A stretch of 64,000 nt of DNA from contig NZ_CP048115.1 of NCBI RefSeq assembly GCF_010093045.1, positions 2,914,001 to 2,978,000 of the forward strand, given 5' to 3'. This document shows positions 42,507-51,289 of the stretch, one piece after another (within the stretch, counting starts at the first letter, position 1; each line of letters opens with the position of its first letter). Both the position numbers and the translations under genes were made by a program. Under the pieces are notes generated by a model. It searched no databases, was not told where the DNA came from, and saw only the letters and a list, made by a program, of their open reading frames with translations. Source of the DNA: Mucilaginibacter sp. 14171R-50 (GTDB taxonomy: Bacteria > Bacteroidota > Bacteroidia > Sphingobacteriales > Sphingobacteriaceae).

Positions 42507-43635
42507 CCTAAAAAAAACAAAGAAAAAACCGGCTGGAACACCGGAAAGTGTGGCCAGTCAAATTACCGCGCTCTTCGAAAAGGACTTCTCGTTCGGCGGC
42601 AGCGGGTTGGCTGATGAGAAAAAGGAATACCTTTATCTGGAACTGGGTGCGCTGCTGCGTGCAGGCGTGGATTTCAAAAGCGCGTTTGAACTGGTCGCCT
42701 CGGGGCAAAAAAAGCCGCAGGATGCGGCCCTTTTTAACCGTATACTGCAGGATGTTGTTGAGGGGGCGTCCTTCTCTATGGCATTGAAGGGATCAGGTAA
42801 ATTCACGCTTTATGAAATTTACAGTATCGAGATCGGGGAGGAATCGGGCCAGCTGCAACAGGTTTTAGCCGATCTGGCTTATTTTTACAAAACGAAGATC
42901 ACCCAGCGGCGGACGATCATCTCGGCGCTGACGTACCCGGCTATCGTGCTGTCGGCTTCCGTGGGCGCGCTGGCCTTTATGATGCGCTTTGTCGTACCGA
43001 TGTTCAGCGATATCTTTCGGCGCTCGGGAGGCGAGCTGCCCTGGATCACGCAAAAAATGATCGCCATTTCGGACGGCTTCGGCCTTTACGGGGGCACCGC
43101 TGCGCTGGCGGTGATCGTCCTTATCGCGGTGGCCTTTTATTACCGCAATACGCTTTGGTTCCGGGACTACGCATCGCGTATCGTCCTGCGCACCCCGCTG
43201 GCCGGGCCCCTGACGCAAAAGATCTATCTTGCACGGCTGAGCAACGCCATGCGCCTGTTGATCAATGCCCGCCTGCCGCTGTTGCGCGCAATAATACTTT
43301 GCCGGCAGATGATCGGTTTTTTTCCGCTTGAAAAAGCCCTGGCAGTTATCGAGAGCGATATTTTAAGCGGTGTGCCACTGCATATGAGCATGCAGCAGTT
43401 CGCGGTCTTTCCGCCCAAAATGATCCAGCTGATCAAGGTGGGCGAACGGACCAATCAACTGGACGCTTTTTTTGAATGGATCGGCAGCCAGTATGTCGCC
43501 GAAGCGGAGCTGCAAACGGCTTCACTGAGCCGCATTATGCAACCGGTTATCATCATTATTCTTGGTATCGTCGTTGGCGTGATCGTTATCGCGATCTACC
43601 TGCCCCTTTTCCAGATCAGCAGTAACATACAGTAG
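42484..43635 (+). CDS. gspF: GspF/PilC-family inner-membrane platform protein
   Basis: A 383-residue protein with the duplicated GspF cytoplasmic domains and three membrane helices. Domain 1 has LELGALLRAGVDFKSAFELV and LQDVVEGASFSMAL, with EIGEESGQLQQVLADLAYFY. Domain 2 has LSNAMRLLINARLPLLRAII and IKVGERTNQLDAFFEW. The C-terminal helix MQPVIIIILGIVVGVIVIAI ends in LPLFQISSNI. It anchors the GspE ATPase and the pseudopilus in the inner membrane. It is the last gene of the plus-strand operon, with only 4 bases to the convergent operon, and no terminator is visible between. Confidence 0.92.
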   Translation: MASIDISNLKKTKKKPAGTPESVASQITALFEKDFSFGGSGLADEKKEYLYLELGALLRAGVDFKSAFELVASGQKKPQDAALFNRILQDVVEGASFSMALKGSGKFTLYEIYSIEIGEESGQLQQVLADLAYFYKTKITQRRTIISALTYPAIVLSASVGALAFMMRFVVPMFSDIFRRSGGELPWITQKMIAISDGFGLYGGTAALAVIVLIAVAFYYRNTLWFRDYASRIVLRTPLAGPLTQKIYLARLSNAMRLLINARLPLLRAIILCRQMIGFFPLEKALAVIESDILSGVPLHMSMQQFAVFPPKMIQLIKVGERTNQLDAFFEWIGSQYVAEAELQTASLSRIMQPVIIIILGIVVGVIVIAIYLPLFQISSNIQ

Positions 43636-43639
43636 CGTC

Positions 43640-44161
43640 CTACTTCTTGATCGCCTGCAGGTAAACGCTCATTTCGAGGGTTTGCCCTGCCTGCTGGCCG
43701 CCCTTGCGGGGCAGATAAAACTTCACTGAGCGCACCATCCCGATGCCGCCGGCGCGCTCCATATCCTGCAGCGCGCGCAGCAGGTTCGCATAACCACCGG
43801 CAAAATTGACCCGTTCAACAGCCGTACTGCTGGTCTGCAGGGCAGCCGCCTCTTCCGGTATTTCTTTGACGGTAATATTCCGTTGCCCGGCGATCAGGGC
43901 TGTCCTGGTGATCACCGCTGAACGGAATCCCACACTATCCAGGCTGTAGCGATCGGCGATCAGCTGCAGGTTTTTTTGTTTGCGGAGCATAAAACCGGGT
44001 TGTGCGCCGGCCCCGGCACCTGCGGTAAGCTCGGTTTTGAACTGTTGGTTGAGCCGCCAGGCCAGTAGCGTCTTCCGGAAGGCAGCCTGGTAGCAAATGC
44101 AGCAGAATAACACGACCGCTACAGGAAAAGCATATTTGTTTTTAAAAAGTTTTATAAGCAT
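43640..44161 (-). CDS. PilO/GspM-like inner-membrane assembly protein
   Basis: A 173-residue protein with one N-terminal helix (YAFPVAVVLFCCICYQAAF). A coiled linker leads to a ferredoxin-like domain that includes VERVNFAGGYANLLRALQDM and GMVRSVKFYLPRKGG. This is the pattern of PilO or GspM, which pairs with the PilN/GspL-like protein encoded just upstream. The ATG at 44161 is chosen because it lies one base after the upstream stop and begins directly before the membrane helix; a longer frame adds a polar, pilin-unlike extension. Confidence 0.75.
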   Translation of the reverse strand: MLIKLFKNKYAFPVAVVLFCCICYQAAFRKTLLAWRLNQQFKTELTAGAGAGAQPGFMLRKQKNLQLIADRYSLDSVGFRSAVITRTALIAGQRNITVKEIPEEAAALQTSSTAVERVNFAGGYANLLRALQDMERAGGIGMVRSVKFYLPRKGGQQAGQTLEMSVYLQAIKK

Positions 44162-44162
44162 A

Positions 44163-45371
44163 TCAGAAATTGATGATGATCGTGAATCCCCCGTTTGCGG
44201 TGTCGTTTGCCAGGCCGTAATCTCTGAGTTCGGCACGCGTTACCCACTTGAGCGACCTGATCCTCGCCAGCCACTCGTTAACCGGTAGTATCGAATTACA
44301 GGTGCCGGAGATGATCAGCACGTTGCCGGCAAACAATGCCGCTGACGGGTTGTCTGAATGCCGCGCGGTGAGCGGGTTGAGCTCAACCGCCGACAGTGAA
44401 ATTTCGGCAGGCATCAGCGCGGCAGCTTCATCGATCATCACGGCCTTTTCCGGTGCCTTGCTGTAGCCGATGGACTTGACAAGTTCCTCGGTCTTCGCTG
44501 TTTTATCTGCTAATGCGGTAACGTCGGACGCTTGCGTGGAATGCAGGCTGAGCGCATCCATCAAACGTCCGTTCTCGCTGTTTAAATGGGTGAATAGTAA
44601 GGTATTGGCGAAAAGTAATACGAAGGCGGCGATGAGCACTATAGCACTATTTCGCTTAAGGGCACCTGCCTGGCGCAGGCTATCCATTTGCTCGCTTATT
44701 CTGGCAACTTTCGCTTCGGCAGGCTCTACCTGATCATATAAAATCACCTGGAAGGCAGCGGCATACGGGAGGAGCAGTTGTTCATCGATCTGGTCAACGC
44801 CCAGTTTGATAGCGAAACGGCTGGCACTCCCTTCGCGATAACGATATCCCGTCCAGTCCTTGGTCTCGCTGAATGTGATCTCATGCCCGTCAAAGCTGAA
44901 CTCCTCCCCGTATTGGTTTAATTGCTCCAGCACCCCTTTGACCGGAAAGGGACCGAAGGAAAGCATGACCACGCGAAAACCTGCATTGCTCAGGCGGTCG
45001 ATAAAAGGATCTATATCGCCTTTACGACCAAGGGAGAGGAAAGTTTTGCTCGCGGAGCCAAACTGCTGAACATGAAAATCGCCGGGGCCAGCACCCGGCA
45101 TGAGTTGCATAAACAAGTCATTGCCACCCGCAAGGGGGGCATCGGCTGCCTTATGCAATATCCCTTTGCCCGTAAAATTAAGGGACACCACAGCCCCGGC
45201 GGGGAGTGCTGCCATGACGGTCTCCAGGTCCGGCTGATCTTTTAACGCGGTGCCAAGGTCAAGCCGGCTGCCGTTCCTGGAAACGCTCAGCGCCGAGATG
45301 CGCGTGCCGTTGCCGGTAAAGCGTATGCTGATACCGGTACAGGCGTTGATTTGGGTTAATGACTTTAACAT
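44163..45371 (-). CDS. PilM-N/GspL-like inner-membrane assembly protein
   Basis: A 402-residue protein. The first about 240 residues form an actin-like or degenerate PilM-type domain (VVSLNFTGKGILHKAADAPL, FRVVMLSFGPFPVKGVLEQL). A membrane helix, NSAIVLIAAFVLLFANTLLF, is followed by a coiled coil and a small periplasmic ferredoxin-like domain (SLSAVELNPLT, WLARIRSLKWVTRAELRD). This fused PilM-N or GspL plan, next to a PilO/GspM gene and the secretin, is the normal inner-membrane platform of T2SS and T4P. Sequence identity to named families is low. Confidence 0.7.
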   Translation of the reverse strand: MLKSLTQINACTGISIRFTGNGTRISALSVSRNGSRLDLGTALKDQPDLETVMAALPAGAVVSLNFTGKGILHKAADAPLAGGNDLFMQLMPGAGPGDFHVQQFGSASKTFLSLGRKGDIDPFIDRLSNAGFRVVMLSFGPFPVKGVLEQLNQYGEEFSFDGHEITFSETKDWTGYRYREGSASRFAIKLGVDQIDEQLLLPYAAAFQVILYDQVEPAEAKVARISEQMDSLRQAGALKRNSAIVLIAAFVLLFANTLLFTHLNSENGRLMDALSLHSTQASDVTALADKTAKTEELVKSIGYSKAPEKAVMIDEAAALMPAEISLSAVELNPLTARHSDNPSAALFAGNVLIISGTCNSILPVNEWLARIRSLKWVTRAELRDYGLANDTANGGFTIIINF

Positions 45372-45374
45372 TGC

Positions 45375-47306
45375 CTACCGGATGATGGTTGATTTGATCA
45401 ACAGTAAAGTGACAACCTTGTCATTGGTCTTGGTCCGGCTGCTGAACAGCCATTTCAGGACCGGTATGCGGGATAGTAACGGTACGCCGGAAGCGCTTTC
45501 ATTGTCCTCGGTACGCTCGATCCCGCCCAGCAGTATCGTGTCTTCCGATTTTACCCGGAGGTTGGTCTCATACTTGCTGACGGATTGCGGCGGGGGGGAA
45601 CCGTCCGTGGGAATGCTGAGAAAGTCCGAAATATTGATCTTTATACTGAGCGTCACCTGGTCGTTGTCCGATACGACCGGGTTGATGTTGACCGACAGGT
45701 CGGCATTGACTTCTTTATAGATATTGGTGAAATATGATGTCGGGTTGTTGAGGGAAGGGATGACACTCTGGGTGACGTCCTTGTAATACGCTTTTTTACC
45801 GACGCTGAAGCTGGCCTGGTGGCCGTTCAGTGATGAGAGTTTCGGCACTGAACGAACCTCCACGTTGCCCTGGCTTTCCAGCGCGCTGATCGAGGCGTAG
45901 AAGTTCGGCGTGACGTGCCCCAGGTTAAGGGAAGTGAATTTGGTCATACTGTTAAGAAAGCTGTTGATCGATTTTGAACCGAAAGTGTAATTGATACCCG
46001 GCAGAACGGTGCCGCCGGTTTTCACGCTGTCGGAGACGCCGGCGCTGATCCCGGTCGCCACCGTCCGGTTTTTATGGACATCGATCATCGTCAGTTCAAT
46101 AAGGACCACCGGTACCAATTCGTCCAGCTGACGAATGACCGATTCTACGGCGGCCACACGCATGGCCGAGCCGGAGAGCAGGATGGAGTTCAGTTCGCGG
46201 AACGGCTGGACCTGCAAACCGATGGTCAGTTCGGCAGGAAGCGAACGCATCAGGGTCGAATCCACGGCGCGTCTTTTGAGCTTGACCATCTTAAAGGTAC
46301 CCACACCGGTCACCTTCCGGTCACCGATCAGGTAAATGCCTTCGTCCTGGCGATAACTGTATTCCGTATTTTTGAGCAGCATGCTGAGAAAGCTTTCGTA
46401 GGAGACGTCCGAAACATGGATGCTGATATTGCCCTTCAGCTCGGTATACAACACAAAGTTCTTGTTCATTTCCGCAGATGCCCGGCGGATCATATCGTCT
46501 ATCGGTGCGTTGTTGGCATCAGCTGACAACAACTTCTTATCACCAACCTTCCTGGCAAATACCCCGGAAGACTGCGAGGGCCCCTGTGCCGGGCGTAGCA
46601 TCCTCCGCGTCGAGGTGTTCCGGTCGCCGTTGACATACGTCTCTTCGTTTTCATCAAGGCTCTGGAAAACGTAAAAGCCGTCCGGCGTCCGCGTGATCTT
46701 GATGTTGTTGACATAGGCCAGTTTTTCCAGGGCGGCATCGAATGGCGCGGCTGCTATAAAGCCCGACACGGTTTTGCCCTGCAGGGCGACCGGGACGATC
46801 ACATTCCGGCCGGAAACTGCCGTAATGCGGCGCGCAACGGCGCCCAGGCTGTCGTTATTCAGTTCGAGCGACAGGGAACCTGTCGAACCATCAAAAGCCG
46901 CGTTAACGACCTTTGGCACCGCGGGCAAGGTATTGATCGGCGGATGAAAGGGCGATATCAGGATAATGGAGCCGGTGATGTTGACCTCCAGGGTGTATTT
47001 ATAAGCGAGGAAAGCGATGATCTCCGCAGCGGTAACCCCGTTAAAGGTGTCATAGACCGGGCCGGTCAGGGAAGGGTCTGCGCTGATATTGATGTTGGTA
47101 GCGCGCGCCAGCGCGTTCAGGTAATCGCGCATCGGCAGTCCCGTTACCAGGAGTTGCACCTTTTGCTTCAGGCCGGGAGCCTGTTGCGATAAAGCGGAGA
47201 GCTGGCTTTCGATCACCTTGATGCGGTCCTGGTCCTGCGCATATACGGGGCGGGAGAAGCAGATCAGCAGTATAACGCCATAAAAACAGGTAAAAATCTT
47301 TCGCAT
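45375..47306 (-). CDS. gspD: secretin (GspD/PilQ family outer-membrane channel)
   Basis: A 643-residue exported protein (signal KIFTCFYGVILLICFSRPVYA). Periplasmic N-domains include LPMRDYLNALARATNINISA and repeats such as VSYESFLSMLLKNTEYSYRQ. The secretin domain has a GNVEVRSVPKLSSLNGHQAS strand and ends with SEDTILLGGIERTEDNES followed by GVPLLSRIPVLKWLFSSRTK, a variant of the conserved VPxLxxIPxLxxLF motif. It forms the outer-membrane channel of the system. It is encoded between the GspE and PilN-like genes with gaps of only a few bases. Confidence 0.9.
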   Translation of the reverse strand: MRKIFTCFYGVILLICFSRPVYAQDQDRIKVIESQLSALSQQAPGLKQKVQLLVTGLPMRDYLNALARATNINISADPSLTGPVYDTFNGVTAAEIIAFLAYKYTLEVNITGSIILISPFHPPINTLPAVPKVVNAAFDGSTGSLSLELNNDSLGAVARRITAVSGRNVIVPVALQGKTVSGFIAAAPFDAALEKLAYVNNIKITRTPDGFYVFQSLDENEETYVNGDRNTSTRRMLRPAQGPSQSSGVFARKVGDKKLLSADANNAPIDDMIRRASAEMNKNFVLYTELKGNISIHVSDVSYESFLSMLLKNTEYSYRQDEGIYLIGDRKVTGVGTFKMVKLKRRAVDSTLMRSLPAELTIGLQVQPFRELNSILLSGSAMRVAAVESVIRQLDELVPVVLIELTMIDVHKNRTVATGISAGVSDSVKTGGTVLPGINYTFGSKSINSFLNSMTKFTSLNLGHVTPNFYASISALESQGNVEVRSVPKLSSLNGHQASFSVGKKAYYKDVTQSVIPSLNNPTSYFTNIYKEVNADLSVNINPVVSDNDQVTLSIKINISDFLSIPTDGSPPPQSVSKYETNLRVKSEDTILLGGIERTEDNESASGVPLLSRIPVLKWLFSSRTKTNDKVVTLLLIKSTIIR

Positions 47307-47311
47307 AAAAT

Positions 47312-48727
47312 CTAAAAGTTAAACAACAGGGGGTATATTTCTTCAGCTGAGGTGGCGCCGTCACAGAACAGGGTAAACGCATTTTCGGCAAGCGTTCCGA
47401 TGCCGCGGGCCTTCAACAGGTCCGTTACCTGCTGATTGCCCTTTTTTATTTCCGCGGAGAGTTCCGCATCAATGGGGATCACTTCGTAAATGGCTTTGCG
47501 GCCCTTGTAACCGGTATAAAAACATTCACTGCAGCCTGCGGCCTTGTAGCAGGTGCTGATGGCGCGGGGCAATTTGAAATGCGCGGGAAAGACAGCAGGA
47601 TCAAATGTGACCTGCTTTTTACAGGCCGGGCAAAGCAGCCGGACCAGCCGCTGCGCCACAGAGGTGTTCAGGGTACCGGACAGCATAAAGGCCGGCACGC
47701 CCATATCGATCAGACGGTTGACGGTACCCCAGGCTGAATTGGTGTGGATGGTGGATAACACGAGGTGGCCGGTCATGGCTGCCCGGATAGCCATATTTGC
47801 TGTATCCTGGTCCCGTATCTCGCCGACCATGATCACATCGGGGTCCTGCCGCAGAAAAGTACGCAGCGCGGCACCGAAGGTCAGCCCGATGGATTCCTTA
47901 AGTTGCGTCTGGTTGATCCCGTCAAGCGTATATTCGATCGGATCCTCGATCGTGAGCACGTTCCGCGTCTCCTGGTTGAGCAGCTTCAGCGTCGCGTACA
48001 GCGTGGTGGTCTTGCCGGACCCGGTCGGACCGCTGATGAGCAGCAGGCCGTTCGGCCGTTTGACACCCTGGAGGTAATTGTCCAGGTCGCGGCCGGAAAA
48101 GCCGAGCCGGTCCAGGCTGATATCGGCCGCATCGTTGTTCAGCAAGCGCAAAACGACTTTTTCGCCGTGAAGGGTGGGCAGGACCGAGACCCTGATGTCA
48201 AATTTGGCTTCCGGACTTTCGAAGCTCATCCGTCCGTCCTGCGGCAGGCGCTTTTCGGCGATGTCCAGGTTGGCTTCCACTTTGATGATATTGACAAGCG
48301 AAGGGTAATCTGCCTGGGCGACGAGGTGGCGCTCGACGAGCAGCCCGTCGATACGCATGCGCACCCGGCACTTGTTCTCATAGGTTTCGATATGGATATC
48401 ACTGCTCCTGAGCCTGCGTGCTTCCGCGATCAGCTTACGGAGAAAATTATCCGACTTTGCGCCTGTTTCGCCGGGCTGCCCGTTGCCTGCACGCTGGTAG
48501 TAGGTGCCGAGCAGCCGCTCGATATGTGCTTTGGGCAGTGGAAAAAGCCGTACAGCGCTTCCCAAAACAACGCTGATCTCTTCCTCAAAGGTTTCCGGGT
48601 CAATATCCGGCCCGCAATATAATTCAAAAACATCCGCTTTGCGCTCTTTGGGAAGAACGCCGTAATGCCAGGCCGTTTCCGCCTTTAGCTTGTGCAGTTC
48701 GTCGGTGCTGATGATGATCTCTTCCAT
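47312..48727 (-). CDS. gspE: GspE/PilB-family secretion ATPase
   Basis: A 471-residue hexameric ATPase. After an N-terminal GspE_N-like part, ARRLRSSDIHIETYENKCRV starts the N2 domain. Walker A is SGPTGSGKTTTLYATLKLLN, the Asp box is LTIEDPIEYTLDGINQTQL, Walker B is RQDPDVIMVGEIRDQDTANM and the His box is GHLVLSTIHTNSA. The zinc-binding insert has CPAC and CSEC. It drives pseudopilus extension. It has no PilT retraction partner in the window, which favours a secretion over a twitching role. Confidence 0.95.
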   Translation of the reverse strand: MEEIIISTDELHKLKAETAWHYGVLPKERKADVFELYCGPDIDPETFEEEISVVLGSAVRLFPLPKAHIERLLGTYYQRAGNGQPGETGAKSDNFLRKLIAEARRLRSSDIHIETYENKCRVRMRIDGLLVERHLVAQADYPSLVNIIKVEANLDIAEKRLPQDGRMSFESPEAKFDIRVSVLPTLHGEKVVLRLLNNDAADISLDRLGFSGRDLDNYLQGVKRPNGLLLISGPTGSGKTTTLYATLKLLNQETRNVLTIEDPIEYTLDGINQTQLKESIGLTFGAALRTFLRQDPDVIMVGEIRDQDTANMAIRAAMTGHLVLSTIHTNSAWGTVNRLIDMGVPAFMLSGTLNTSVAQRLVRLLCPACKKQVTFDPAVFPAHFKLPRAISTCYKAAGCSECFYTGYKGRKAIYEVIPIDAELSAEIKKGNQQVTDLLKARGIGTLAENAFTLFCDGATSAEEIYPLLFNF

Positions 48728-48728
48728 A

Positions 48729-49253
48729 TCAGCGAATCAGAAAAGTGAATAATTGATCGTCATACAGGTCATAGCAGCCGAGCGCCCAGTCGCCGGCTAA
48801 AAGCAAAAGCAACAGCAGCGCCTGTAAGCCCGCCAGCGGGATGTGATTGCCGCCCGCTTTCCGGATCCGGCTGTATAGTAGCCAGCCCGCAAGGACCAGC
48901 AATAGCGAAACCATGTAAAATAATATAAAAGTGAGTACCGGCAACATAAAGGCGGTGCATGCCATGAACGCCATGTCTCCCCAGCCGATAAGGCTGTCCG
49001 CAAGCACCACTTTTTTACCCTGTTTCAAAGTGAAGTACAGCTTCACCAGGGCAAATTGCACGACCAGGAACAGCAGGCTCACGGATACCGGCATCAGCAC
49101 TTCCGAAGGCGGATAGCCGTGGCCCCACTGTAGACCTAAACCGCAAAGTGCGAGCAGCGGGAATACGGGCCAGGATACCGACCGCGTTCTCATGTCCTGT
49201 GCCAATACGGTTATTAAAAGCGCGGCAGCCGCTATTTTTAGCAAGAAAAGCAC
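48729..49253 (-). CDS. type IV prepilin peptidase (A24 family), short form
   Basis: A 174-residue multi-helix aspartic protease. The first catalytic Asp is in LAQDMRTRSVSWP and the second in LIGWGDMAFMACTAFMLPVL (GxGD-type). About six helices are present. The N-terminal methyltransferase domain with CxxC zinc pairs found in PilD is absent, so this is the short, archaeal-like or Bacteroidota-type form. It lies between the major pseudopilin and the GspE gene with 1-base gaps, as expected for the enzyme that matures these pseudopilins. Confidence 0.82.
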   Translation of the reverse strand: MLFLLKIAAAALLITVLAQDMRTRSVSWPVFPLLALCGLGLQWGHGYPPSEVLMPVSVSLLFLVVQFALVKLYFTLKQGKKVVLADSLIGWGDMAFMACTAFMLPVLTFILFYMVSLLLVLAGWLLYSRIRKAGGNHIPLAGLQALLLLLLLAGDWALGCYDLYDDQLFTFLIR

Positions 49254-49254
49254 T

Positions 49255-49683
49255 TTAATCGGGGGTAACTTCTTTGATCGCCTTGTCCTGGTTGATCTCC
49301 CAGACGTTAAATTTTCCGTCGCCGTTAAAGTCGGTCACCGAAGTGGCCCGGGCCACGAAGCCGGTGTTGTCGGCCTTAATGATCTCGATGCGGTAATTCG
49401 CGGTGCCGGTCTTGTCGTCGGTGACCAGTTTGCGCTGGATAAAGCCGATCTCGGTCATATCCTGTGTGTAACGGGAATGTTCAAAGAAATAACTTTCCTC
49501 CAGGGTCTGCAGGTAGGCGAGCTGTGTTTTCGCTTCCGTACTTTTTGTCTTGGTGATCAGCGGCATAAAGGTAGGCAGGGCCAAAAAGATCAATATACCG
49601 ATGATGACCAGCACAACGAGCACTTCGGTTAATGTAAACGCTTTGACCCTTCGGATCTTGAGCTGCGGTTTAGGTAATTTCAT
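49255..49683 (-). CDS. major pseudopilin (GspG-like)
   Basis: A 142-residue pseudopilin, first gene of the minus-strand operon. The leader ends in VKA and the mature N-terminus is FTLTEVLVVLVIIGILIFLA with Glu at +5. The C-terminal domain holds a DFNGDGKFNVWEI loop that resembles the Ca2+-binding loop of GspG. It would form the pseudopilus shaft. The AT-rich region upstream (49684 onward) probably holds the operon promoter; a CTTTG box is present near 49725 but no complete promoter is convincing. Confidence 0.88.
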   Translation of the reverse strand: MKLPKPQLKIRRVKAFTLTEVLVVLVIIGILIFLALPTFMPLITKTKSTEAKTQLAYLQTLEESYFFEHSRYTQDMTEIGFIQRKLVTDDKTGTANYRIEIIKADNTGFVARATSVTDFNGDGKFNVWEINQDKAIKEVTPD

Positions 49684-50226
49684 AATCAGGAATTAACCAC
49701 TAATTTACCGTTTTTTCTCAAAAACAAAGTTTTTTTCTCCGATTTAATCATTAGCCAAGACATCATCGATTTGTTTGGTCCAATTTTTTTAACGGGATGA
49801 AACGGGCTACGAGACTTCTTTTTACCGAGTTAAAGTTCCTTTACGAAGGCGTCATTGCGACTCGCGGGACGTTTATTGCGGAGTGTGAATTTGGATAGGC
49901 TATCTGCGGTTTCTATCAACAATTAAACAATTATTTGACCGGTATTTAACGTGGCGTGATTCTAAGGTAGCAGTCATCATGTTTGTAAGAAATAGCGATC
50001 TTACAGGCGTTCTCAACAATACAAGAACTGAAATCAAAAATCCCCCATATCATAAGGCACCTAAAGGCCAAACAAGCGACAGAACATTTCGTTTAAAACA
50101 AGAACCCGACAAAGAAGTGGCACTTGAGGTAATGGCGTTTCATCTTCTTGTGAAATGATTAAAATCTCCTTGGATAAATAGTCACAACTGCGTACATGCA
50201 TCCACTTTTCTTCCATACCGAAAGAT
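49684..50226. other. AT-rich intergenic region upstream of the secretion operon
   Basis: No strongly supported gene lies here. A 59-codon frame at 49979-50158 (plus) starts with ATG but has no recognisable domain, so I leave it as doubtful. The proximal 100 bases should include the promoter of the gspG operon. Confidence 0.35.
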
Positions 50227-50394
50227 AGTTAAAAATCCTTTCAAAAGAGATTCCATTGAACCTACAAACCCTCAGAGCGCATGTTCGGAAGACCCGAATT
50301 GTACGCGGGTCTCTTCCAAAAAGATGTTGCAAAGACAATAGGTGTTTGTGAAGACACAATTGTTGGATGGGAGAGCAAAAGGTCACATCCATAA
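50227..50394 (+). pseudogene. frameshifted XRE helix-turn-helix remnant
   Basis: The plus strand encodes LKILSKEIPLNLQTLRAHVR and KTRIVRG, then after a one-base shift LFQKDVAKTIGVCEDTIVGW and ESKRSHP before a TAA. The second part is a typical phage or transposon-type XRE helix-turn-helix. Neither half has a start codon in the right place. It is the third broken XRE-type regulator in the window. Confidence 0.6.
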
Positions 50395-50735
50395 CTGAGA
50401 TATCACGGAATAATTAGTGCGTTCATTGACTTTTAATTAATCAATACCAAAGCCTGCATATGCGGGCTTTGGTAAAAAAGCGATTATTATTAGTAAGTGT
50501 TTTGAACAACTTCTTACAGCAGTTTGAATCTTATTCACATTAATATTGCTATCTCTTAGTTTATTTTTAACCACATGGATATTTAAATATCTACTCTAAA
50601 AGAAGTTGGCTTCGAAAATCATCTTAGCAGAAACATAAACGTTATGGAATTGTTAACCGGGGCCTGTAACCGAATATTCAGTGACTAATATCACAGCTTT
50701 CGTTATAAAAACGAACCTATAGACCGCGGTAATTA
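50395..50735. other. AT-rich region with one hairpin
   Basis: No gene is supported between the XRE remnant and the immunity candidate. A 14-bp stem (50445-50474) with a TACCAAAGCC arm is the only clear structure; it has no strong T-run on either strand, so it is at best a weak terminator. Confidence 0.35.
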
Positions 50736-51284
50736 TTAATTAATAATGTAATTTATTGTCACATGTTCAATTAGCTTTTCTATAAACCGGTTGCTATCTT
50801 TATAATAGAACCCGATACTGCCACTATAATGAAAGTAAAAGAATATGTCGTAATTGTCGAAAAAAAATAAGGGACTATAAGGAGCTTTATGATTTACAAT
50901 ACAGGGTAAAATAGTTAATAAAAATTGTTCCCAATTTTGGCAACTACACGAGCCTTTAAACCCTAATGGAATATCATTTTCATAAAGCATTTTTAAATAT
51001 TTTCGCGTATCATCTGATTTTTGGTTATCAATTGTATAATCGCTTTTACCCGACTTAATATCCCATGTTTCCAAAGAAAAATCCCACCAATTTGAATTGT
51101 ATACATAAATGTGGTCAACCGAATTTAAAAAAAGCGTATTAAACATATCAATCATTCCAAAAATAGGATCTGTATCATCGCGTAAATATACTTCAAGATG
51201 TTTGCCATCACTGTTTGGTAGAAATTCTAAATTAACCCAAGGAAATGGGAATTTGTTATTCAATATGGATTGTATTATTTTCAT
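50736..51284 (-). CDS. putative cytoplasmic immunity protein for Rhs B protein of the second pair
   Basis: A 182-residue protein without signal peptide, starting 5 bases after the stop of the Rhs B gene. It is AT-rich and acidic, with aromatic-rich strands such as HIYVYNSNWWDFSLETWDI and FFFDNYDIFFYFHYSGSIGF. I do not recognise the family. Position, strand, spacing and composition fit an immunity protein that binds the toxin tip inside the cytoplasm. That in turn suggests the tip acts in the cytoplasm, unlike the partner of the exported immunity protein at 33092. Confidence 0.65.
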   Translation of the reverse strand: MKIIQSILNNKFPFPWVNLEFLPNSDGKHLEVYLRDDTDPIFGMIDMFNTLFLNSVDHIYVYNSNWWDFSLETWDIKSGKSDYTIDNQKSDDTRKYLKMLYENDIPLGFKGSCSCQNWEQFLLTILPCIVNHKAPYSPLFFFDNYDIFFYFHYSGSIGFYYKDSNRFIEKLIEHVTINYIIN

Positions 51285-51289
51285 ATTAT

